In this document: positions 32,542-41,702 of the stretch, one piece after another | How the letters are laid out: every line of letters starts with the position of its first letter | Numbering within the stretch: position 1 is the stretch's first letter | Source: UMGS1908 sp045655005 | Lineage (GTDB): Bacteria > Bacillota > Clostridia > Christensenellales > UBA1242 | Reading direction: 5' to 3' | Assembly (NCBI GenBank): GCA_045655005.1 | Contig: JAZOOJ010000015.1 | Coordinates: 1 to 64,000, forward strand | Length of the DNA stretch: 64,000 bases | Translations under genes and position numbers: made by a program | Notes under the pieces: generated by a model | The model's database searches: none | Told to the model about the DNA's origin: nothing | The model's input: the letters and a program-made list of their open reading frames with translations, nothing else

Positions 32542-33165
32542 ATGGAGTTAATAAACGACGTTTTAAGGTCTAGTACTATTCAAACGCCTACCCCAACAGA
32601 TTTGCAAGGTTTGTTGGACAAATTAAAATATCAATGGGCTTTAAGGCTTGAGCTGGCAACACACAGATTGAGGTACTGGCGTCAACTTGCCAAGTCTTGC
32701 TCTGAAGAAATCAAGCCATTGGTTCTTGTGCAAATTGATGAATCGGAAGAAACTTTTAAAATTTCTTTGGAAAGGTATGACAGCATAAGAGGAAAAACTG
32801 TTGAAGAATTTTTAAAGCAAGAAATGGAACAAATTTCTAAAATTTTAAAACAACAACTTGCTTTAAGTGCCGAAGATTTGGCAAAAAAGACTGAGCAACT
32901 CAACAGTATAAAAAACGATAGTGAAAAATTTGGTTTTTTGGATAAAGTTTATGGTGACGAAGAGGCTATTGACACAGGAGCACTCGAACAATATATTCAA
33001 AAGGCAAAAGAAAATCACGATTTATTGCTGGAAAATTCAGCTGAGTGGGAGATGCTTTCAGACGACGATAAGGCAAGATATGTTTACATCAAAAATTCAA
33101 GTGAAGCTACATTCGTTTTTGCCGACAATGTTGTTGATGAATTTAAGAAAAGTACATTAAATTAA
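32542..33165 (+). CDS. hypothetical coiled-coil-type protein
   Basis: A 207-aa soluble helical protein; about residues 85-150 are rich in Glu/Lys/Leu and could form a coiled coil. No recognised family. Its perfect -35/-10 promoter and own terminator suggest a well-expressed monocistronic gene. Confidence 0.7.
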   Translation: MELINDVLRSSTIQTPTPTDLQGLLDKLKYQWALRLELATHRLRYWRQLAKSCSEEIKPLVLVQIDESEETFKISLERYDSIRGKTVEEFLKQEMEQISKILKQQLALSAEDLAKKTEQLNSIKNDSEKFGFLDKVYGDEEAIDTGALEQYIQKAKENHDLLLENSAEWEMLSDDDKARYVYIKNSSEATFVFADNVVDEFKKSTLN

Positions 33166-33168
33166 ACA

Positions 33169-33198
33169 AAAATATAGTCATTGATTTGGCTATATTTT
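33169..33198 (+). terminator. terminator of the 32542 gene
   Basis: Stem AAAATATAGTCA / TGGCTATATTTT (one G-U) followed by TT. Confidence 0.7.
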
Positions 33199-33207
33199 TA
33201 TTTTGCA

Positions 33208-33236
33208 TTGATTTTGCACCGAAAATTTGTTATTAT
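33208..33236 (+). promoter_or_regulatory. promoter of the THUMP methyltransferase gene
   Basis: TTGATT (33208-33213), 17-bp spacer, TATTAT (33231-33236). Confidence 0.55.
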
Positions 33237-33265
33237 AGTGAAAACAGAGATAGGAGAAGTTTAAT

Positions 33266-34393
33266 ATGGAGATAATGGTTTCATCGGCTTTTGGTTTAGA
33301 AGCTGTTGTTAAACGTGAAATGGAGAAATTGGGGCTTGAAAACCCAAAAGCGATAGATGGTAAGGTTCGTGCGAATGGTACGATAGAAGATGTTATGCGA
33401 CTTAATATTGCATTGCGTTCGGGCGATAGGGTGTTAATAAAGCTCGCCGAATTTAAGGCTGAGAGTTTTGATGAACTTTTTGAGAATGTGAAAAGAATAC
33501 CATTTGAAAATTTTATCAAAAAAGATGCAAGAATTTTAATGGATGGAAATTGCGTAAAAAGTAAACTTGGCGCTATTAAGGTTAGTGGTGGCGTGATTAA
33601 GAAAAGCATCGTTGACAGGCTATCGAAATTTTATAAAAGTGAATTAGACGAGTCGGGCGAAAGGGTGATTGTTGTATTTAATATTGTGAACGATGTTGTT
33701 ACGATTTCCATTGATACATCAGGTGACGGCTTGCATAAACGTGGATATAGGCTAATGAATTACACTGCACCGCTTAAAGAAACATTGGCTGCGGGGTTAA
33801 TTCAACTATCTGTTTATAACAAAGAAAAGTCTTTTGCAGATATCTTTTGTGGAAGCGGAACTATACCAATAGAGGCTTGTTTATATGCTTTAAATATTGC
33901 GCCTAATAAACACAGAAGATTTGACTTTCAACATTTTATTGGTTATGACGAGAATTTATTTAAAAAGATTATCGCTGAAGAAGAGGCAAAGGAAGTTAAA
34001 AATTTTAAGCCACAAATTTATGCTTGCGATATCAATCCAGAAGCAATTAAATTGGCAAAATTACACGCAAAGTTGATTGGTGTAGATGAATACATCAATT
34101 TCGAAGTTAAAGATATGCGTGAATTTAAAAGTGATGAAGAGTTTGGTATTATTATTTCAAATCCTCCATATGGTGATAGGATTGGAGACAAAGAAACAAT
34201 TGGAGATTTATACAAGGATTTCGGTAATGTTTTTGCGTCTTTAAATAAATGGAGTTGTTATTGCTTAACTGACAATATGTCACTTGAAAAATGTTTTGGA
34301 AGAAAGGCAGACAAAACTAGAAAACTTTACAATGCCAATATTGAATGTAAATTCTATAGTTTTATGGGGCCAAAGCCAATAAAAAACAAATAA
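33266..34393 (+). CDS. THUMP-domain class I RNA methyltransferase (RlmL-N/YpsC type)
   Basis: A 375-aa SAM-dependent rRNA methyltransferase. The N-terminal ferredoxin-like/THUMP region (about 1-160) precedes a Rossmann methyltransferase domain with FADIFCGSGTIPIEA (SAM motif I) and the catalytic ISNPPYGDRIGD (motif IV, NPPY). Homologues make m2G in 23S rRNA; the exact target here is not known. It ends at a bidirectional terminator. Confidence 0.9.
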   Translation: MEIMVSSAFGLEAVVKREMEKLGLENPKAIDGKVRANGTIEDVMRLNIALRSGDRVLIKLAEFKAESFDELFENVKRIPFENFIKKDARILMDGNCVKSKLGAIKVSGGVIKKSIVDRLSKFYKSELDESGERVIVVFNIVNDVVTISIDTSGDGLHKRGYRLMNYTAPLKETLAAGLIQLSVYNKEKSFADIFCGSGTIPIEACLYALNIAPNKHRRFDFQHFIGYDENLFKKIIAEEEAKEVKNFKPQIYACDINPEAIKLAKLHAKLIGVDEYINFEVKDMREFKSDEEFGIIISNPPYGDRIGDKETIGDLYKDFGNVFASLNKWSCYCLTDNMSLEKCFGRKADKTRKLYNANIECKFYSFMGPKPIKNK

Positions 34394-34426
34394 AAAATCT
34401 CTAAGGTTTAAGCCTTAGAGATTTTT
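34393..34426. terminator. bidirectional terminator between convergent genes
   Basis: Fourteen-base-pair perfect stem (34393-34406 / 34413-34426) between the stops at 34393 (plus) and 34428 (minus). Confidence 0.88.
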
Positions 34427-34427
34427 A

Positions 34428-36797
34428 TTACTTTTTATCTAGCGTTAAGTGAATTGTTACAAGTTCTTTTATTGCGACATCTAATGAAAGAGATGTGACA
34501 TAAGAATTCTTGTGTTCAATATTTGCACGGAAGTCTGTAATTCCAAAAGCTCCAAATGATTTTGTCAAAACGGATAGTGATGAGTCGGCGATCTCCATAC
34601 CCTTAATTAAACTTGATAGGTTAATTTTGTTGGTTGAAGGGCTGCTTGCATTTTTAGTTATTGTTTTCATTGTACCGTTTGAAAATCCTATTAAGTCTTG
34701 TAAAATAGAAACATTAATTTCATTAAACTTGTATGATTTGTCTATTTCGGTGAGGGTGGACCCGCTAAAGCGTTTTTGAATAGTCCTTTGAATTGAAATT
34801 TTTCCGTTTTCAAGTGTTAATGTTGCCTTGTGGTCTTTATAAGTTAGCGAGTTGTATTTTGTAATCCCTATTGTAGTTGGTAAGTTGCTGAGATTTGCGA
34901 CAAGTTTAAATTTTCCATTAGAATAGGTTGTTTTAACATCTATTTTAATATTGAACACATCGCAATTATAAATTCCAATGCTTAATACTCCCGAATACTT
35001 GCCTGATGATAATTTTGAGGAGTTTGTAACGGCTTTAATGGTGTCATTTGTTTTAGAACAATCGATATACGATGATTTTTCGATTGAATTTACATATATT
35101 TTATAACTTGTATTATCTGCATAAACATTTGCTGAAAGGGTAAGTGTGTTTTCTCCAATTTTAATGTTGTTTGCATTAATTTTTGTCATCGAATCTCTTA
35201 ATAATATAGAGAATTCAGAATTCCCACTTATCATAGATAGTTTTGAATTAGATGAAAAACTTAGTTTTGTTGTTATGTCATCAATAAAGGCTACTATGCT
35301 TTCAAAATCAATATAACTTACTGTCGTTTGTTGTGTAAAGTAGTTATATAAATCGGTTACACATTCGCTCGAGAACTTAACTTTTGCATCTGCGTAGGTG
35401 AAGTAGTAATATCCGTCTGTGTAAACAAGTCCAAGGTTTGTATTGTTAAATGAGCCTACGAAAGCAAAACTGTTTAAGCCAGTTTGTGTTTTATTAAGTT
35501 CAAAGTATGTGTTGCCTTTAAATGCTAGATTATTAACAGTGCCATTAATCTCAATACTATAATTTTCAGCACTTAGAAGTTTTGAGCATTTATCAATTGT
35601 GTTGATTAAGTTATTTGCAGATACATTCTGAGCATTGTTGGTTGAAAACTCAATTTGTTTTGTGCGATTTGCTTTGTGTAAGTCAAAAGCAAAACCTTCT
35701 CCATCGAAGTAAATATCTTCAAGATTTGTTTCTTCAATGTTAAGCCCAATTGTAAATGAACCTATGCTTGTATCAAAACTTAATGTGTTTGTGTCAACTA
35801 AAGAAAGTTTTATTGGTTCATCAAAGTAGTAGTCGATTAATTTTAAACAATCTTCAACAGTTACGCATAGTAAGTTGTCAAAGGCATCTAGATAAACTTT
35901 TTCGTCTGAGTAAAAAAGTTTCAAGTTGGTGTTATCTATATTTGCATTTAATAAAATTTCAAGTTTGTCATTTATGGTTAGTTCAAGGTCGATGTCATTA
36001 GTTGTGAATGGGGTAGAAAGTGTCCCCTTAAAAGTGGCTCCGCCATTTGAAATAATATTAACAATACCGGTTATGATTTCACTGTAATCATTAATGTCAA
36101 TATTTTTATATATTGAAGTGTCAAGTTCAAAAGTTGTTGCTTTTGTGTTTAAATTTACAGATAAATGATAAATGTCGTTATTTAAATTTATGTTGCTGGC
36201 ACTGATAAATATTGGGACATTTTTGGCATTTGTAATGATTTGGAAATCGCCAATGTATGGAATTGTAACTGCGATTTTTTTCCCACCAGATGAAAGTTCG
36301 GAAGTTTTCATATCGGTAAGTGCAGATTGCAACGTTTCAAGATTTAGTAAATCTGAAAGTTCTCCACCAGTTGCTCCATTAAGTATTCCAGAAAGTGCAG
36401 AGATTGTGTCGGAAACTGCAAATGAAAGTCGTAGGTCTTGATAATTAAGATATAAAGTGTCTAATAGATAATAAGCATTGATAGATAATTTGGTGTTTTC
36501 AAATTTTCCGTTAACATTTGCTTGTATTTTTAATTCGCCATCATTAAAAACCTGTACTTCACCATTAATGTTTGTTCTTCCCGAATCACTTGTTAAACGA
36601 ATATTTCCCCCCAAGCTTTCTGCAGTAGTTATATTTTGAATTAGTGAAACAAGAGAGTTGTCCTCGGTTGCAAGTGTTTTTGGTGTGCTGTCTATTGTGG
36701 CATCGTTCATCTTTGTCCAGCTTGCGTAAAGTACACATCCTAAGGCCCCGGCAAAGCATAGTATGAACAGCATTAAATTGAATATTATTTTTTTCAT
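34428..36797 (-). CDS. large exported protein with internal beta-rich repeats
   Basis: A 789-aa protein with an N-terminal signal/anchor (about 4-25) and no other membrane segment. Three internal repeats are visible at about 70-135, 250-325 and 415-490. Each carries a 'GKFENTKLSINAYY / NIDNTNLKLFYSDEKVYL / SFNNTNLGLVYTDGYYYF'-type core followed by a helical stretch; a weaker fourth copy may follow. The pattern suggests LolA/LppX-like curved-sheet domains that could bind lipid, which is inference. It follows the 280-aa membrane gene by 11 bases in the same operon. Confidence 0.72.
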   Translation of the reverse strand: MKKIIFNLMLFILCFAGALGCVLYASWTKMNDATIDSTPKTLATEDNSLVSLIQNITTAESLGGNIRLTSDSGRTNINGEVQVFNDGELKIQANVNGKFENTKLSINAYYLLDTLYLNYQDLRLSFAVSDTISALSGILNGATGGELSDLLNLETLQSALTDMKTSELSSGGKKIAVTIPYIGDFQIITNAKNVPIFISASNINLNNDIYHLSVNLNTKATTFELDTSIYKNIDINDYSEIITGIVNIISNGGATFKGTLSTPFTTNDIDLELTINDKLEILLNANIDNTNLKLFYSDEKVYLDAFDNLLCVTVEDCLKLIDYYFDEPIKLSLVDTNTLSFDTSIGSFTIGLNIEETNLEDIYFDGEGFAFDLHKANRTKQIEFSTNNAQNVSANNLINTIDKCSKLLSAENYSIEINGTVNNLAFKGNTYFELNKTQTGLNSFAFVGSFNNTNLGLVYTDGYYYFTYADAKVKFSSECVTDLYNYFTQQTTVSYIDFESIVAFIDDITTKLSFSSNSKLSMISGNSEFSILLRDSMTKINANNIKIGENTLTLSANVYADNTSYKIYVNSIEKSSYIDCSKTNDTIKAVTNSSKLSSGKYSGVLSIGIYNCDVFNIKIDVKTTYSNGKFKLVANLSNLPTTIGITKYNSLTYKDHKATLTLENGKISIQRTIQKRFSGSTLTEIDKSYKFNEINVSILQDLIGFSNGTMKTITKNASSPSTNKINLSSLIKGMEIADSSLSVLTKSFGAFGITDFRANIEHKNSYVTSLSLDVAIKELVTIHLTLDKK

Positions 36798-36808
36798 TTT
36801 TTTACCCT

Positions 36809-37651
36809 TTATTCATAAAATGTTTCATTGTGAATGTTTCCTACAAGTTCTATGTTCATACCAAACATAGGTAATGTATATGATTCAGTTTTATCTTGGA
36901 CTATCATTCTAAATTGTTCATCAACTGTGAAAGTAAAAACAGTCTTCGTGAAATTAATTGCAGATGGTACAACGCCCATATTGGCAGCAATTTGTTGAGC
37001 GTATGCGACGGTTCCAAGTGTTGGGTCAAGCTCGACAGTGAATGAGTATAGATTGCCCTCTTTGCCATCAAACTTTTGAGAAATGGCAGTTTTACTTGAA
37101 ACGATATAACTTGAATTTACATTTGCATATTTACCAAATTTTTCTTTATAGCCTTCCCAAGTATATTCATCGTATTTATCTTTCCATACGACATTTTCAT
37201 AAATTCCGTCTTTTGTATCACCGTGTTGCATTACAACATTTCCACCAACCTCAAAAGTTGATTGTTGTGCTACTTTCACATAAGACGATGAAGTTACAAA
37301 TACAATGTGTATAGAGTTATCAATTTTTTCGTCAAGTGTAAAAGTTGTTTGTGTTACGCCAAGGTTGGTTTCAATATTACCTGTTCCAACGCATTTATAG
37401 TATTTTGAGTTTTTTAAAATTTCTGAACTTATTTGAAATACATCTGTTGCAGAAAATTGGTCTGGTGTTTTGCCGTGGTAGTCTAATTTCGAAATATCAT
37501 CAAATAATTCATCTGCATTAAGATTTGCGTATTTATCAACAACAAAGTTTTGAGTTGCTATTCTTGAACCTATCATATATCCGCCCAATATGCCAACAAT
37601 TGCAACAATAATTGAAAGCATAGGAGCAATAAATCTTTTATTTTTTTTCAT
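36809..37651 (-). CDS. hypothetical membrane-anchored extracytoplasmic protein
   Basis: A 280-aa protein with one N-terminal membrane helix (about 9-30, MLSIIVAIVGILGGYMIGS) and an extracytoplasmic beta-rich domain. No family recognised. First gene of a two-gene operon with the 789-aa repeat protein, suggesting joint action at the cell surface. Confidence 0.7.
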   Translation of the reverse strand: MKKNKRFIAPMLSIIVAIVGILGGYMIGSRIATQNFVVDKYANLNADELFDDISKLDYHGKTPDQFSATDVFQISSEILKNSKYYKCVGTGNIETNLGVTQTTFTLDEKIDNSIHIVFVTSSSYVKVAQQSTFEVGGNVVMQHGDTKDGIYENVVWKDKYDEYTWEGYKEKFGKYANVNSSYIVSSKTAISQKFDGKEGNLYSFTVELDPTLGTVAYAQQIAANMGVVPSAINFTKTVFTFTVDEQFRMIVQDKTESYTLPMFGMNIELVGNIHNETFYE

Positions 37652-37845
37652 AATTTATATTTTGAGTTCCTTGTCAAATGTGAAATTTAAAGTAAACATA
37701 TATATGATAACATAATAAATGTAGTTTTGTAAACAATGTTTTAATAATTTAAGTGAAATTTTAGTGATATGTTTGTTAAAGTGGTTGGCGTAGTGAGGTT
37801 TTTAACAAATGTTTAAAGATTGTTGAAAAAGCATATAAAATTTAT

Positions 37846-37874
37846 TTGCAAAATATTTAGATAGGTTATATAAT
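37846..37874 (+). promoter_or_regulatory. promoter of the 37904 gene
   Basis: TTGCAA (37846-37851), 17-bp spacer, TATAAT (37869-37874). Confidence 0.65.
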
Positions 37875-37903
37875 AAAATAAAAATTAAAAAGGGGAATAA
37901 GTT

Positions 37904-38230
37904 ATGTCTAAAAGAGATAAAGTAAAAGGTAATGGCTTTGCTGATATTTTGGGGCTGCTTGCTGAAACAATTGCATTTTTTACAATAGTATTATTTTTGG
38001 TGTTGTTGATTAATGCCAATTGGGCATTTATTACAAATCCTGGAATTATAAATGTATTGAATATTTTGAAGTTTTATGCCCCACTTGCGTTGCTTTTGAT
38101 TGTTGGACTTCAAGTCACAAGTCGTCAACCATTCTTTATAAGAATAATTTTTTATTCAGCCATTGCATTGATTATTGTTTTCCAATTCTTCCCAGGAACA
38201 TGGAACAACTTTATTCAATTGGTTAGGTAG
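37904..38230 (+). CDS. small membrane protein of unknown function
   Basis: A 108-aa protein with three hydrophobic segments (about 20-42, 55-72 and 80-97). No family recognised. Flanked by its own promoter and terminator. Confidence 0.68.
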   Translation: MSKRDKVKGNGFADILGLLAETIAFFTIVLFLVLLINANWAFITNPGIINVLNILKFYAPLALLLIVGLQVTSRQPFFIRIIFYSAIALIIVFQFFPGTWNNFIQLVR

Positions 38231-38237
38231 TTGAAAT

Positions 38238-38271
38238 AAAAACAAGGGTTTTTAAGAAATCCCTTGTTTTT
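38238..38271 (+). terminator. terminator of the 37904 gene
   Basis: Stem AAAAACAAGGG / CCCTTGTTTTT with a T-rich tail. Confidence 0.85.
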
Positions 38272-38293
38272 TTATGCAAATTTTAAAATAATC

Positions 38294-38321
38294 TTGAAAA
38301 AGAGTAGTTTTGTGATATAAT
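38294..38321 (+). promoter_or_regulatory. promoter of the 38345 gene
   Basis: TTGAAA (38294-38299), 16-bp spacer, TATAAT (38316-38321). Confidence 0.65.
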
Positions 38322-38344
38322 CAAATTGGATTAGGGGAGATTGA

Positions 38345-38938
38345 ATGAAAAAGAATAAACAACAAGAAATAAGACCATTAACACCAGAGGAATTTGCCGA
38401 AGAAGAAAGAAAATTACAAAAATATAGAAGAATTATTAGGCATTTATGGGCGATCTATGTATTAACGGTGGCATTGCATCTAAGTAATGGTTATTTCGCA
38501 GGTGAGGCTCTTGCTCAAATGGAAAAGCCTGTTGTAATAACTGACAAGTTGAACCAGTACAAGCATTGTGAAGAATATAAAGATTATTTAACAGAAATGC
38601 GAAACAAGGTGATGGAAAGTTATGAGCGCGGTGAAATTGATGATGAAGCACTTGTATTGGCTATTGAAGCAACGGCTAGCGAAGAAAATTTCGAGAAATT
38701 TTTAAGAACATATAACAATGAATTTGTTCAAGAAACGATTGCTTATAATGATGAACTCAAAAAGCAATATTCAAAAACTGGGGCTACATATGCTGGAATA
38801 AATATTGCATGCTTGTCATCTTTGTTGGTGTGGACGATACCAATGGCGATTTTAAGAGAAAAAGAAGACATAATTGAAGAGAATAGAAAGAAAAGAGCGG
38901 AATTATTTGGCGAGCAACAAACAGAAAGAGAAGAATAA
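38345..38938 (+). CDS. two-TM hypothetical protein with charged ends
   Basis: A 197-aa protein. A charged N-terminus (LTPEEFAEEERKLQKYRR) is followed by a membrane helix near 32-50, a soluble Glu-rich middle, a second helix near 148-168 and a charged Lys/Glu tail. No family recognised. Its TAA stop lies in the loop of the terminator hairpin. Confidence 0.68.
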   Translation: MKKNKQQEIRPLTPEEFAEEERKLQKYRRIIRHLWAIYVLTVALHLSNGYFAGEALAQMEKPVVITDKLNQYKHCEEYKDYLTEMRNKVMESYERGEIDDEALVLAIEATASEENFEKFLRTYNNEFVQETIAYNDELKKQYSKTGATYAGINIACLSSLLVWTIPMAILREKEDIIEENRKKRAELFGEQQTEREE

Positions 38939-38949
38939 TTCTTCTCTTT
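38925..38949 (+). terminator. terminator overlapping a stop codon
   Basis: Eleven-base-pair stem AAAGAGAAGAA / TTCTTCTCTTT whose three-base loop is exactly the TAA stop of the 38345 gene; a T-rich tail follows. Confidence 0.75.
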
Positions 38950-38962
38950 TATTTTATTGATT

Positions 38963-39427
38963 TTAAATTAACTTCCAAAATTGATGCTTCCTAGGTATTA
39001 TTTCTAAAAAGTTTTGTTGCTTTCTTATAAATTTGTTTGGCAGACATGATGTGTGTATTGAAAATGCTGTGTCTGAATAATAAAATTCGCATTCGTCAAA
39101 ATTTATATAAAAGCTTGGGCAAAAATCGCTGGCGAAATCTTTTTTGCTTTTTGAAGCATGAGCTAAGCTGTTGGCAAGTTGCTCGGTTGAAATTATAAAG
39201 GGTTTTACAACTTTAATATATTCGTCAACTTGACTTTCGCTATTTAAGTTGTCACAACATTCTCGCATATTTTTAAAGTTTGTATGTGACATATAGTAAT
39301 TTTTAGTTGATGGTTTTAGCTTGTCGAGATTAAGTATGGCAAGTGTTATTGGTAGAATATACCAATGAAATTTGTTTTTATATGTAATTCCAACAATAAT
39401 ATTTTGTTTATATTTCGGTGTAAGCAT
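38963..39427 (-). CDS. hypothetical protein
   Basis: A 154-aa protein with several aromatic and cysteine residues and no recognised family. Its hydrophobic patch near 18-34 is short for a membrane helix. Convergent with the 38345 gene and divergent from the nucleosidase gene. Confidence 0.58.
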   Translation of the reverse strand: MLTPKYKQNIIVGITYKNKFHWYILPITLAILNLDKLKPSTKNYYMSHTNFKNMRECCDNLNSESQVDEYIKVVKPFIISTEQLANSLAHASKSKKDFASDFCPSFYINFDECEFYYSDTAFSIHTSCLPNKFIRKQQNFLEIIPRKHQFWKLI

Positions 39428-39506
39428 AAGGTACTCCCTTTTGATAATTATAACAATGAATAAAAATTGAAATCAAGTTAATTTAAGCTTATAACTAAAA
39501 TAAAAG

Positions 39507-39534
39507 TTGACAAATGCAACGTGGGTTATATACT
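39507..39534 (+). promoter_or_regulatory. mtnN promoter
   Basis: TTGACA (39507-39512), 16-bp spacer, TATACT (39529-39534). Confidence 0.72.
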
Positions 39535-39568
39535 ATTTAATAAAGAACTATTGTTTAGGAGAAGAAAA

Positions 39569-40240
39569 ATGATTGGATTTGTAGTGGCAATGGAAAAGGA
39601 AGCAAAACTTTTTTTGGAAGTTGCAACAATAAATAACAAAATGACTATTGCGGGGAAAAAGATTTTTGTTGGAGAATTTTGTAACCACAAGTTTGTTTTA
39701 ATTATTGGTGGAATTGGAAAGGTTAATGCTGGAATGTCTACACAAATTTTGATTGACAGATTTAATGTCGATAAAATTATAAATTTTGGTACCGCTGGAG
39801 GCAAAGATCCTAAAAATCAACATGTTGGAGATGTTGCCCTTATTGAAAAAACTTGTCAATTTGATTTTGATTTGTCAGAAATTGATGATGTAAATCTAGG
39901 GTTTATGCAAGATTTTGATTTGACATATTTTGAAACAAATTATAAAAATTATAAAGGTGGTAAATTCGTCGTTTCAACCCTTGCAACTGGCGACAGATTT
40001 ACTTTCAAAGACTGGGCGTTAAAAGACCAAAGGGATTTGGGTGCAACAGTTATTGATATGGAAGGCGGAGCAATTGCACAGGTTGCATATGCTAATGGTC
40101 TGGAATTCTATTTAATTAAGGTTTTAACCGATGTCGAGGGTAGTGGAGAGGAGAGTATATTTAAACAATATTATAACAATGTAAAAGAAGTTTCTGATTT
40201 AATTCCGAATGCGGTAGAAGAATTGGTTAAAAACATTTAG
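39569..40240 (+). CDS. mtnN: 5'-methylthioadenosine/S-adenosylhomocysteine nucleosidase
   Basis: A 223-aa nucleoside phosphorylase-fold hydrolase that cleaves adenine from MTA and SAH, recycling SAM by-products. It begins MIGFVVAMEKEAKLF; GGIGKVNAGMSTQILID and the ribose-binding DMEGGAIAQVAY are diagnostic. The ATG at 39569 has AGGAGA upstream. The hydrogenase gene follows 28 bases later. Confidence 0.93.
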   Translation: MIGFVVAMEKEAKLFLEVATINNKMTIAGKKIFVGEFCNHKFVLIIGGIGKVNAGMSTQILIDRFNVDKIINFGTAGGKDPKNQHVGDVALIEKTCQFDFDLSEIDDVNLGFMQDFDLTYFETNYKNYKGGKFVVSTLATGDRFTFKDWALKDQRDLGATVIDMEGGAIAQVAYANGLEFYLIKVLTDVEGSGEESIFKQYYNNVKEVSDLIPNAVEELVKNI

Positions 40241-40268
40241 TTATATTTTGGTGTAAGGGGTTTAATTT

Positions 40269-41633
40269 ATGAAGTTTAACACAAGAATAAAACATATAAA
40301 ATATCTGGCTTTAAGGGAATCAGCTCAGGCCAGTTTTGAAAACAGAAAGATTCGTGAATTAAAAGATGTAAGCAATACAAAAATTACAAAAACATCAAGA
40401 GATGATAAATTAACTAACAATGTAATTCATATTATTGATAAAGTTTGTAACAAATGTCCTGCTGACGGTTTTTATATAAGTGAGGTTTGTAGGGGGTGTA
40501 CAGCAAGGCATTGTATGGTGTCTTGCAAATTCAACGCAATTACAATTTCTGAAAGTGGACGTGCGGTAATTGATAAAGCAAAATGTGTTAATTGTGGTGC
40601 TTGTGCAAAGGCTTGTAAGTATGGAGCGATTATTAACAGAACAAGGCCTTGTCAAAATGCTTGTAAAGTTGGTGCTTTGTCGGCGGGTTTAGGAGAAGCA
40701 GTTAAAATTGATTATGACAAGTGTATTTCCTGTGGCGCTTGTGTTGCAAATTGTCCGTTTGGGGCAATTGTTGATATTTCAGATATTGGCAAGGTTGTTG
40801 ACTTAATTAAACTTAGCAACAATGGAAAATCTTTCAAGCTATTCGCAATGATAGCACCATCTATTGCGGGTCAGTTTGGGAATTCAAGTGTTGGTCAAAT
40901 TGCAAGTGGATTGAAGCAACTTGGGTTTAGCGACATAGTAGAAACAGCACTTGGTGCTGATATGGTAAGTATAGATGAAGCAAAAGAGTTAAGCGAAAAA
41001 GGCTTTTTACTTAGTTCTTGTTGTCCGTCTTTTGTAGATTATGTAAAAAAGAATTTTCCAGAATTTGAAAAATATATTTCGCGCAATTTATCGCCAATGG
41101 GAACCCTTGGTAAGCATTTAAAAGAGAAAAATGAGAGTTGTAAAATAGTTTTTATTGGACCATGTACAGCGAAGAAAATGGAAATAAGACAACCTGAACT
41201 AAAAGGAGTTGTTGATGTTGCAATTACATTTGAAGAATTACTTGCGTTATTTGATGCTAGAGGTATTGAACCAGAAAAATTAAAGGCCGAAAAACTTGAA
41301 AACGCTTCATATTTTGGGAGAAGGTTTGCAAGGAATTGCGGACTAAGTGAAGCGGTCAAGCAAAGTTTAAAAGAACAAAATATTAATTTTGAAGTAAAGC
41401 CTATGTTAGGTAATGGAATTGAAGGGTGCAGAACTGCATTGCTTAAAGCAAGAGCAGGAGTGTTAGATGCCAACTTTATTGAGGGCATGGCGTGCGAAGG
41501 TGGCTGTGTTGGTGGACCTTGTGTTATAACAAATTACAAATATCAATTAGATACAAAGGCTTATTTTGACAAATCAAAGCATAAAAAAATAACAGACGCA
41601 GTGTTGGAAAATTTAAAGAAAAATATAGAGTAA
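40269..41633 (+). CDS. monomeric [FeFe] hydrogenase, group B-like
   Basis: A 454-aa iron-sulfur protein. The N-terminal half has several CxxC clusters, including two 4Fe-4S ferredoxin motifs (CVNCGACAKACK and CISCGACVANCP). The C-terminal half has all three H-cluster motifs: L1 SSCCPSF (249-255), L2 GPCTAKKME (297-305) and L3 EGMACEGGCVGG (405-416). PCTAKK and the ACEGGCVGGPC variant fit the poorly characterised group B rather than group A (MPCxxKxxE, ACPGGC). No HydEFG maturases are nearby. It could evolve or take up H2, or act as a sensor. Confidence 0.88.
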   Translation: MKFNTRIKHIKYLALRESAQASFENRKIRELKDVSNTKITKTSRDDKLTNNVIHIIDKVCNKCPADGFYISEVCRGCTARHCMVSCKFNAITISESGRAVIDKAKCVNCGACAKACKYGAIINRTRPCQNACKVGALSAGLGEAVKIDYDKCISCGACVANCPFGAIVDISDIGKVVDLIKLSNNGKSFKLFAMIAPSIAGQFGNSSVGQIASGLKQLGFSDIVETALGADMVSIDEAKELSEKGFLLSSCCPSFVDYVKKNFPEFEKYISRNLSPMGTLGKHLKEKNESCKIVFIGPCTAKKMEIRQPELKGVVDVAITFEELLALFDARGIEPEKLKAEKLENASYFGRRFARNCGLSEAVKQSLKEQNINFEVKPMLGNGIEGCRTALLKARAGVLDANFIEGMACEGGCVGGPCVITNYKYQLDTKAYFDKSKHKKITDAVLENLKKNIE

Positions 41634-41642
41634 AACAATTGT

Positions 41643-41670
41643 TTGATTTTTTTATTACTAAGTGTATAAT
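41643..41670 (+). promoter_or_regulatory. promoter of the 41703 gene
   Basis: TTGATT (41643-41648), 16-bp spacer, TATAAT (41665-41670). Confidence 0.65.
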
Positions 41671-41702
41671 TAAATTTAGAAATGAAGAGTTGGAGGATTT
41701 AT

